Source: Photobacterium gaetbulicola Gung47
GTDB taxonomy: Bacteria; Pseudomonadota; Gammaproteobacteria; Enterobacterales; Vibrionaceae
Assembly: GCA_000940995.1 (NCBI GenBank)
Contig: CP005974.1
Coordinates: 2,232,001 to 2,296,000, forward strand
Length of the DNA: 64,000 nucleotides
Reading direction: 5' to 3'
Every line of letters starts with the position of its first letter. The stretch's first letter is position 1. This document shows, in pieces, positions 34,562 through 41,228 of the stretch. A model generated the notes under the pieces. The model was not told where the DNA came from. It searched no databases and saw only the letters and a list, made by a program, of their open reading frames with translations. Both the position numbers and the translations under genes were made by a program.

Positions 34562-35593
34562 ATGAAAAAATGGTCCGCTTTTCTAGCCGGTACTGCATGC
34601 GCTGCAGCAATGTTTACTCATGTTGCCAATGCGGCAGACAAGGAATTAGTCTTTATGAACTGGGGTCCGTACATTTCTACGGAGCTACGCGAACAGTTCA
34701 CGAAAGAAACTGGTATTAAAGTGATTTATTCGACTTACGAGTCGAACGAGACTATGTACGCTAAGTTAAAAGCCCACCCCCAAGGTTACGACCTGGTTGT
34801 GCCGTCAACTTACTTCGTTGCTAAAATGCGCGATGAAGGCATGTTACAGAAAATCGATAAATCAAAGCTAACCAACTTCAAAGAGCTTGATAAGAATTAT
34901 CTGGATAAGCCTTTTGACCCAAACAACGACTACTCGATCCCACACGTTATCGCAATGACAGGCTTGGCAGTCAACACTGACATGTACGACCCTGCTGATT
35001 TCGATAGTTGGGCGGACCTTTGGAATCCTGAGCTTGAAGGCCAACTGATGCTTATGGATGATACGCGCGAAGTATTCCACATTGCTCTGCGTAAATTAGG
35101 TTACTCTGGTAACACCACCGATCCAAAACAGATCGATGAAGCTTACGAAGAACTGAAAAAACTGATGCCAAATGTTTTGGTGTTCAACTCCGACAACCCT
35201 GCCGCTCCTTACCTTGCAGGTGAAGTTGGCCTGGGTATGCTCTGGAATGGCTCAGCTGCCGCAGCCCAGAAAGAAGGCTTGCCAATTGAGCTCATTTGGC
35301 CAAAAGAAGGCGGTATTTTCTGGGTTGATAGCCTAGCTATTGCTAAGAATGCCCAAAACGTTGAAGCCGCACACAAGATGATTGACTTCTTGTTGCGCCC
35401 TGATGTTGCCGCCAAGATTTCAGAAGAAACCGGCTACCTAACTGCCGTTGAGGCGTCGAACGCCAAATACAAAGACAACCCTACCCTATTCCCACCACAA
35501 GAAGATCTTGACCGTGGTGAGTGGCAGGATGCGGTCGGTGAAATGAACATCCGCTACGAGAATTACTTCCTGGAACTCAAAGCCGGCCAGTAA
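34562..35593 (+). CDS. potD: Spermidine/putrescine-binding protein, copy 1
   Basis: The 343-residue periplasmic protein has a signal peptide ending HVANAA, then the PotD-type opening DKELVFMNWGPYIS. The ligand-site region includes STYESNETMYAKLK and the central IWPKEGGIFWVDSLAI. It delivers polyamines to PotBC. It is one of two tandem potD paralogues; the second (35943) shares long identical blocks. From memory V. cholerae also carries two tandem potD genes (VC1424/VC1425). Confidence 0.95.
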   Translation: MKKWSAFLAGTACAAAMFTHVANAADKELVFMNWGPYISTELREQFTKETGIKVIYSTYESNETMYAKLKAHPQGYDLVVPSTYFVAKMRDEGMLQKIDKSKLTNFKELDKNYLDKPFDPNNDYSIPHVIAMTGLAVNTDMYDPADFDSWADLWNPELEGQLMLMDDTREVFHIALRKLGYSGNTTDPKQIDEAYEELKKLMPNVLVFNSDNPAAPYLAGEVGLGMLWNGSAAAAQKEGLPIELIWPKEGGIFWVDSLAIAKNAQNVEAAHKMIDFLLRPDVAAKISEETGYLTAVEASNAKYKDNPTLFPPQEDLDRGEWQDAVGEMNIRYENYFLELKAGQ

Positions 35594-35613
35594 TTCTTCA
35601 ATCAAAATCAAAG

Positions 35614-35637
35614 GCAGCCAACTGGCTGCTTTTTTTA
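35614..35637 (+). terminator. Intrinsic terminator of potD copy 1
   Basis: GCAGCC-AACT-GGCTGC is followed by eight T residues, 20 bases after the stop. Confidence 0.8.
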
Positions 35638-35724
35638 TATCGAAACTATACAATTATCGGCTATTAATAGTTCATACAGTTATTAAGGTCAGATATTCCT
35701 TATCTTTACCATTCAATTCCCTGT

Positions 35725-35942
35725 TATAATATGTTGCTAAAATTGCTGTATTATCAGCGATTTTTTTAGCAAGTATATTACCCGATTTATTGGGTATATT
35801 TCCGATGTTTACCCCGTTAGGTAAACATACCGACAATTTGCAGGAGAAGCGGTAAGTACTTCACGGCGATGATTTTCATCCATAATTAGTACATTCGCTA
35901 GAGAACACTCTCAAAATCCCATTTAGTTTGGAGCATATAACA
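35725..35942 (+). promoter_or_regulatory. Promoter and structured leader of potD copy 2
   Basis: A perfect -10 (TATAAT, 35725-35730) with a weak -35 is followed by a leader of about 200 bases packed with hairpins. TTGCTAAAA pairs with TTTTAGCAA (35734-35772, inner GCTG/CAGC). TACCC pairs with GGGTA (35779-35796). ATGTTTACC-N6-GGTAAACAT (35805-35828) is a perfect 9-bp stem. GATGA-TTT-TCATC lies near 35869. This shows potD copy 2 has its own promoter after the terminator. Polyamine-responsive control is plausible but not shown. Confidence 0.55.
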
Positions 35943-36986
35943 ATGAAAAAATGGTCTTCTTTAATGGCCGGCGGTGTTTGCGCAATGGCAATGTTTTCTA
36001 ACATGGCAACAGCTGCAGATAAAGAGCTTTATTTCTATAACTGGTCTGAATATATTCCATCAGAAGTTCTGGAACAGTTTACGAAAGAAACGGGTATTAA
36101 AGTGATTTATTCGACCTATGAGTCGAATGAAACCATGTACGCAAAGCTGAAAACCCATGGTGGCGGCTATGATCTAGTGGTTCCTTCAACCTACTACGTA
36201 TCGAAAATGCGTGAAGAAAATATGCTGCAGAAAATCGACAAATCAAAGCTGAGCCACTTTGACGAAATCGATCCTAACTTCCTTCACAAGCCATTTGACC
36301 CAGAAAATGATTACTCTATCCCATACATCTGGGGGGCGACCGGTATCGGTGTCAACACAGATATGATGGACAAAGAAGAAGTTAGTAGCTGGGCCGATCT
36401 TTGGGACCCTAAATGGGAAGGCCAGTTGATGATGATGGATGACGCGCGTGAATTCTTTCACATCGCCCTACGTAAGCTTGGCTACTCTGCGAACACCAAA
36501 AATCCTGAAGAAATTAAAGCCGCGTACGAAGAACTTAAAAAACTGATGCCAAATGTATTGGTATTCAACTCTGACTACCCTGCAAACCCTTACATGGCTG
36601 GCGAAACCTCTCTTGGTATGCTGTGGAATGGCTCTGCTTACATGGCTCGTCAAGAAGGCGCACCAATTGATATTATCTGGCCAAAAGAAGGTGCGATCTT
36701 CTGGATGGACAGCATTTCTATCCCGGCCAATGCCAAGAATATCGATGCTGCCCACAAGATGATCGACTTCCTACTTCGTCCTGAGAACGCAGCGAAAATT
36801 GCGTTGGAAATCGGCTACCCAACCCCTGTGGCAACGGCAAAAGACAAGCTTCCAGCGGAGTTTGTTAACGACCCTAGCATCTACCCACCGCAAGAAGTGA
36901 TGGATGCCGGTGAATGGCAAGACAGCGTAAATGGTGCAAACACCATCTATGAAGAGTACTATCAGAAGCTAAAAGCAGGTCAATAA
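35943..36986 (+). CDS. potD: Spermidine/putrescine-binding protein, copy 2
   Basis: The protein is 347 residues from ATG 35943 (MKKWSSLMAGG), with GGAG upstream. The signal peptide ends ATAAD. The same fold and ligand segments as copy 1 are seen, with differences near the pocket (GATGIGVNTDMM versus AMTGLAVNTDMY; FWMDSISIPAN versus FWVDSLAIAKN), so specificity may differ. A 23-base stretch including synonymous sites is identical in both copies (near 34710 and 36088), consistent with recent duplication or conversion. Confidence 0.95.
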   Translation: MKKWSSLMAGGVCAMAMFSNMATAADKELYFYNWSEYIPSEVLEQFTKETGIKVIYSTYESNETMYAKLKTHGGGYDLVVPSTYYVSKMREENMLQKIDKSKLSHFDEIDPNFLHKPFDPENDYSIPYIWGATGIGVNTDMMDKEEVSSWADLWDPKWEGQLMMMDDAREFFHIALRKLGYSANTKNPEEIKAAYEELKKLMPNVLVFNSDYPANPYMAGETSLGMLWNGSAYMARQEGAPIDIIWPKEGAIFWMDSISIPANAKNIDAAHKMIDFLLRPENAAKIALEIGYPTPVATAKDKLPAEFVNDPSIYPPQEVMDAGEWQDSVNGANTIYEEYYQKLKAGQ

Positions 36987-37005
36987 TCCCTTCTATTTGA
37001 TATAG

Positions 37006-37031
37006 AAAACTCGGGCTCAGGCCCGAGTTTT
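37006..37031. terminator. Bidirectional terminator that contains the LysR stop codon
   Basis: An 11-bp perfect stem (AAAACTCGGGC / GCCCGAGTTTT) has a TCAG loop. The minus-strand TGA stop of the 37017 gene lies in that loop, so the right arm is also coding. Confidence 0.88.
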
Positions 37032-37922
37032 TGTTTGGGTTATATCTTCTAGCAAGCCATTCATCGCGGTATTAAGCCACTTGACTGCCGGCCCAACGGC
37101 TTTTCCTTTCGGAGACACGCACTCAACCGGTGCCAGCCACTCTTTATGGTCAAACGTCACAGGCAGTATTTTCATTTTCCCTAACACCGCTCTTTGCCTC
37201 GCCTCATGGCTGGGAAGATACGTCCAACCCAAGCCTTTTTCGACGTACTTAATCAGCACATGGTGATCGTTCGTCCACCACTGATTAGACGAAATAGGTG
37301 GCATATAAGCCATCGATTTTCCGCTCTCACCTCGCACTATTAACTGGCGGTACGGAATCAAATCAGCAGGTGTGACACTGTCATGTTTCGATAGAGCATG
37401 GTCTGGGCACGCAACGGGGACAAATTGGATACTGCCGATGTAGCGAACATCCAACTCCTTGAAATATACCATGTCAGTCAGCATCACCCCCAAATCCCCT
37501 TTTCCGTTCAGCAAAAGGTTAGGGATATCAGTGCTACTGGCCAACATGGTCGTCAACGTTGTCGATGGAAAGCGCTGACTGAACTCATCAGCAATCGTAC
37601 CGAGTTTGTCTATCAACAAGTTATCGTCAATTAGGATGGTGACCTCTGTCTCCTGGAAATCACTCAATGCCTTGGCCGCACTTTGCAATTCAAAACTCTG
37701 CTGCAAGGTTGCTTCGGCATACCTAAGCAAATGACGGCCTTGTTCTGTCAATGTCGGCTTGCGAGTAGAGCGATCGAACAGTTCGACATTCAAATCAATT
37801 TCTAAGTTTGCGATGCCCTGGCTCACTGCAGATTGGACTTTACCGAGTTGTCTGGCACAGGCCGAAAAAGAGCCGAGTTTAGCGGCTGTGACAAACATCT
37901 GGAGTTGATCAAGATTGTACAT
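37017..37922 (-). CDS. LysR-family regulator divergent from PACE efflux gene
   Basis: The 301-residue protein has an N-terminal winged HTH (MYNLDQLQMFVTAAKLGSFS, then ARQLGKVQSAVSQGIANLE) and a LysR substrate-binding domain. It is divergent from a PACE transporter with an 87-base shared promoter. In Acinetobacter the LysR protein AceR controls the PACE pump AceI, so regulation of the neighbour is likely. Its last codons run into the terminator stem. Confidence 0.9.
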   Translation of the reverse strand: MYNLDQLQMFVTAAKLGSFSACARQLGKVQSAVSQGIANLEIDLNVELFDRSTRKPTLTEQGRHLLRYAEATLQQSFELQSAAKALSDFQETEVTILIDDNLLIDKLGTIADEFSQRFPSTTLTTMLASSTDIPNLLLNGKGDLGVMLTDMVYFKELDVRYIGSIQFVPVACPDHALSKHDSVTPADLIPYRQLIVRGESGKSMAYMPPISSNQWWTNDHHVLIKYVEKGLGWTYLPSHEARQRAVLGKMKILPVTFDHKEWLAPVECVSPKGKAVGPAVKWLNTAMNGLLEDITQTKTRA

Positions 37923-38009
37923 ACTATCAGTAAAAGTGATGGTTACTAACTAGATTTAATCACAATTAAGGATATATTACACGCATAAAACAGCTCAGGA
38001 ACATAGATA

Positions 38010-38447
38010 ATGACTATTAAAGAACGTATTTTGCACACGGTACTATTTGAAGTATTTGCTCTTATGGTTTTGATGGGAGCAGCCACGATATTCACCAGGC
38101 ATAACCCTGCTGTTGTCGGGGGGTTAAGTGTTGTAATGTCACTAATTGCAATGGCTTGGAACTATCTCTACAACGTGCTGTTCGATAAGTTTGCAGGAGA
38201 AGAGCGCCTAAATAGAACGATTAAAATGCGTATGCTACATGGCTTAGGTTTTGAGGGCGGGCTGATCTTTGTCACCATCCCGGTTCTAATGTGGATATTA
38301 CAGCTCGATTTCTGGACGGTATTTATCTTGGATTTGGGAATAGTGATTTTCTTTTTACTGTACGCCATTATCTATAACTGGTTATATGATCATGCTAAAG
38401 CTAAGTTCTTCACTAAGCCATTACCTATCAAAGCCAGTATGTCCTAA
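38010..38447 (+). CDS. PACE family multidrug/biocide efflux transporter
   Basis: The 145-residue protein has four helices in two BTP-type repeats. The signature residues are present: LFEVFALM with the membrane Glu in helix 1, WNYLYNVLFDKF after helix 2, the second-repeat GFEGGLIFVTIPV, and YNWLYDHA at the end. PACE proteins (AceI type) export chlorhexidine and short-chain diamines such as cadaverine and putrescine by proton antiport. Lying next to the polyamine importer locus, a role in diamine efflux is attractive but unproven. Confidence 0.9.
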   Translation: MTIKERILHTVLFEVFALMVLMGAATIFTRHNPAVVGGLSVVMSLIAMAWNYLYNVLFDKFAGEERLNRTIKMRMLHGLGFEGGLIFVTIPVLMWILQLDFWTVFILDLGIVIFFLLYAIIYNWLYDHAKAKFFTKPLPIKASMS

Positions 38448-38474
38448 TACTGAGTCAATGAATCACTCACTCTT

Positions 38475-38503
38475 AAAAACGCCCGTGGAGTACGGGCGTT
38501 TTT
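38475..38503. terminator. Bidirectional terminator
   Basis: A 12-bp perfect stem (AAAAACGCCCGT / ACGGGCGTTTTT) with a 5-base loop lies between the PACE gene and convergent cobB. Confidence 0.88.
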
Positions 38504-38529
38504 ATTGAAGATAATTGATACTTTATAAT

Positions 38530-39240
38530 CTAACCGAGAATTTCATCAACAAAACGTGGTACCAGCATAGAAGCTGGGCCATAGCGCTTCTCGGCAAACT
38601 CACTCTCGACTTCACTGGGTTCCAGGTTCAATTCAATGGTATGTGCACCGTGCATAGCTGCTTCATGGACAAAACCAGCGGCAGGATATACAGCACCGGA
38701 AGTACCAATGGAAATGAATAGATCAGCTTCCATCAAAGCTTCATGGATCCTATCCATTCCAATTGGCATTTCACCAAACCAAACCACATTAGGTCTCATC
38801 GGGGCCGGCATTTGACAGCAATGGCAGTGATCATCAAGCGTAATATCTCCGCTCCACTCTACTGTTTGACCCGTTTCGCTACACTGCGCTTTCAGCAGTT
38901 CGCCATGCATATGAATAACGTTTTTGCTTCCGGCCATTTCATGCAAGTTATCAATATTCTGGGTGACGATAGTGACCTTACCGTCCAGCTCTTGCTCTAG
39001 CCTTGCTAAGGCTTTGTGAGCATCATTGGGAAATACCGCGCCGCTTTCAAGTTGCTGGCGACGCTGGTTATAAAAATTCTGTACCAGTGCCGGATCGCGG
39101 TAATACCCCTCTGGCGTTGCCACATCTTCAATATGGTGGTTTTCCCACAACCCATCTTGGTCACGGAAAGTTCGGATGCCGGACTCTGCAGAGATACCCG
39201 CTCCGGTAAGTACAACAATATTTCGATAAGGGAAAAGCAT
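38530..39240 (-). CDS. cobB: NAD+-dependent protein deacylase (sirtuin)
   Basis: The 236-residue sirtuin removes acetyl and succinyl groups from lysines. Motifs are GAGISAESGIRTFR (NAD binding), TQNIDNLHE, the catalytic His in HMHG, and the zinc cysteines in CSETG and CHCC. The Tyr and Arg of FYNQRR correspond to the desuccinylase pocket residues (Tyr92, Arg95) of E. coli CobB. It stands alone. Confidence 0.95.
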   Translation of the reverse strand: MLFPYRNIVVLTGAGISAESGIRTFRDQDGLWENHHIEDVATPEGYYRDPALVQNFYNQRRQQLESGAVFPNDAHKALARLEQELDGKVTIVTQNIDNLHEMAGSKNVIHMHGELLKAQCSETGQTVEWSGDITLDDHCHCCQMPAPMRPNVVWFGEMPIGMDRIHEALMEADLFISIGTSGAVYPAAGFVHEAAMHGAHTIELNLEPSEVESEFAEKRYGPASMLVPRFVDEILG

Positions 39241-39375
39241 GGCCGCGTCCTTTCTTCTGTTCTCTTATAAGCTTTATACCATTGTTTTCATGTGGTTTTA
39301 AGTTTAACACCTACGACATTAGTCTAATTATAGACAACAAATACAAAGTTATAGTGCGTTAGGATGTAAAGCCAT

Positions 39376-39405
39376 AAAAAAACCGGTAGAGTTGCTACCG
39401 GTTTT
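39376..39405 (-). terminator. Terminator of the formate dehydrogenase operon
   Basis: Read on the minus strand, an 11-bp stem (AAAACCGGTAG / CTACCGGTTTT) with a 5-base loop is followed by a T-run, 18 bases past the fdh gamma-subunit stop. Confidence 0.85.
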
Positions 39406-39422
39406 ACCGCTATAGTCTGTCG

Positions 39423-40499
39423 TTAGACATTATCCTGAGTAGCACTGCCTTTATTGGCTGCCTCGACCTTATCATCGTAGCCCGGCTGATTTTCAGGCAA
39501 GTCTTTGACTTCTTCGTACCAGAGGTCATGGTGCTCTTTGGCCCATGTCTCATCCACTTCACCGGTGATCATGCCATCAAGACCGGCTTCCATACCGAAC
39601 AAACCAATATAGATGTGGAAGATGAAACCACAGATCAGTACCAATGCCGATAACATATGCACTAAATGCGAAAGCTCCATATCCCGGCGGGTTTGCTCAA
39701 AGATCGGGAAATCGAGTACAAAACCACTCACTACAATGAAAGCACCAAAGAAAATCAGTAACCAAAAGATAGCTTTTTCACCACCGTTGGAAAATCCCGC
39801 TGACGGGTGACTGCCTTTGTGCTTACCAACCATGCCGCCCATTTTCATGAACCACTGCATATCAACTTTGTTGAAAATACTCTTACGCCACCACTTAACC
39901 AGTACCGCAACTAAGAAAAACGCAAACAATGGACCAATATAGTTATGGTATTGCTTGGCTGCATAAATCACCCAGCCCCACAACTCTGTAGGTACAATTG
40001 GCTTAATAAAGTACTTACCGTAGACCAAAGTCAAGCCACTGAAAGCCAGCGTTAGGAATGTAAACGCCAAACTCCAGTGCAGCGCCCTATCGAGTCGGCT
40101 CCAGCGTTTGATTTTACGCCCAGTCTTAGGCTTACTCAGCTTGAGTGGGCCAACAATAACATACGCCAACGACACCATCACCAAGCTACCAAAGATCGCC
40201 AGTGCGCCAAGTGGCGACATCCACTTCTCTTTCATAATGAACCAGGTCTGCCCCGGAACACTGATCAGCACACCATGCTCAGGTGACTTAGAGGTGGTAT
40301 AGCCCTCTTGTCCATCCTTCACCGCTCGCCAATAGTCAGCACCGGCAAAGCCAATAACTTCATGCCTTACAACAGACTCGCCCAAGCGCTCAGTTTCAGA
40401 GTTAGCACCGGATTCATTACTAGCTGCCGCCGATAGTGAAAACATCAATACCAAAGCGGAGACCAGCAAAAAAAGCCAGTGTTGAATTCGCTTAGTCAT
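39423..40499 (-). CDS. Formate dehydrogenase cytochrome b subunit (gamma)
   Basis: The 358-residue membrane cytochrome has a signal-like N-terminal helix (residues 9-26), a short periplasmic part and a further helix. The FdnI/FdoI-like core of four helices follows, with haem histidines in RALHWSLAF, KQYHNYIGPL, LSHLVHMLS and GFIFHIYIG. It takes electrons from the Fe-S subunit to quinone in the inner membrane. The extra N-terminal periplasmic segment is typical of the longer Vibrio/epsilonproteobacterial type. It is last in the operon. Confidence 0.92.
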   Translation of the reverse strand: MTKRIQHWLFLLVSALVLMFSLSAAASNESGANSETERLGESVVRHEVIGFAGADYWRAVKDGQEGYTTSKSPEHGVLISVPGQTWFIMKEKWMSPLGALAIFGSLVMVSLAYVIVGPLKLSKPKTGRKIKRWSRLDRALHWSLAFTFLTLAFSGLTLVYGKYFIKPIVPTELWGWVIYAAKQYHNYIGPLFAFFLVAVLVKWWRKSIFNKVDMQWFMKMGGMVGKHKGSHPSAGFSNGGEKAIFWLLIFFGAFIVVSGFVLDFPIFEQTRRDMELSHLVHMLSALVLICGFIFHIYIGLFGMEAGLDGMITGEVDETWAKEHHDLWYEEVKDLPENQPGYDDKVEAANKGSATQDNV

Positions 40500-40598
40500 A
40501 TTACTCCCGACTGTTAATTCAACAGTTATGTTCAGATCTCTTTACCCAGAGGCAACCTCCGATAATGAGATTACCTCTCGTATTTTTCGGCGACTTAG

Positions 40599-41216
40599 TT
40601 ATGCCTTGCGTACTTTCGCGGCATCGTAAGCTAGGTCGTCAGTACTTGCCCAACCCGCTTCTTTTGCCCCACGCGCAACGACACGCTCACGATAGATATC
40701 AGAGATTTTCGCTGCATCACCAGCCAGCAGTGCCTTGGTTGAACATAGCGAAGCACACATTGGCAGCTTGCCTTCAGCAATACGGTTCGCTCCGTATTTC
40801 TGCTTCTCTTCTATCGAACCTGTCTCTACATTCGGGCCACCGGCGCAGAAGGTACACTTGTCCATCTTGCCACGTTCAGCAAATGCCGTTTGCTTAGGGA
40901 ACTGCGGTGCACCAAACGGGCAAGCAAACAAGCAGTAGCCACAGCCAATACAGAGATCTTTGTCATGCAAAACAATGCCGTCTTCGGTCTGTACAAAACA
41001 ATCGGCCGGACACACCGCCATACATGGCGCATCGCTACAATGCATGCAGGCCACCGAAATAGAGTTTTCGTTCGGCAACCCGTCATTGAGCGTTACCACA
41101 CGACGGCGTTGGATTCCCCACTCCAGCGCATCATCATTTTCATTTTTACAGGCCGTCACACAACCGTTGCATTCGATACAACGTTTAGAGTCACAAAGAA
41201 ATTTCATACGTGCCAT
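40599..41216 (-). CDS. Formate dehydrogenase iron-sulfur subunit (beta, FDH3-type)
   Basis: The 205-residue ferredoxin-like electron-transfer subunit carries four [4Fe-4S] ligand sets: CIECNGCVTAC, CMHCSDAPCMAVCP, CIGCGYCLFACP, and a CTFC...C cluster with CASLCSTKAL. It links the molybdenum catalytic subunit to the cytochrome b. It is shorter than E. coli FdnH and lacks the C-terminal membrane helix, so it should rely on partners for docking. It lies 12 bases after fdhA. Confidence 0.93.
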   Translation of the reverse strand: MARMKFLCDSKRCIECNGCVTACKNENDDALEWGIQRRRVVTLNDGLPNENSISVACMHCSDAPCMAVCPADCFVQTEDGIVLHDKDLCIGCGYCLFACPFGAPQFPKQTAFAERGKMDKCTFCAGGPNVETGSIEEKQKYGANRIAEGKLPMCASLCSTKALLAGDAAKISDIYRERVVARGAKEAGWASTDDLAYDAAKVRKA

Positions 41217-41228
41217 CAGAATGACTCC

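Noticed and set aside
35806..35856. Short frame (16 codons) in the potD copy 2 leader as a real leader-peptide gene
   Set aside because: No Shine-Dalgarno is visible before its ATG and the ATG is inside a stem. I kept it only as part of the leader finding.
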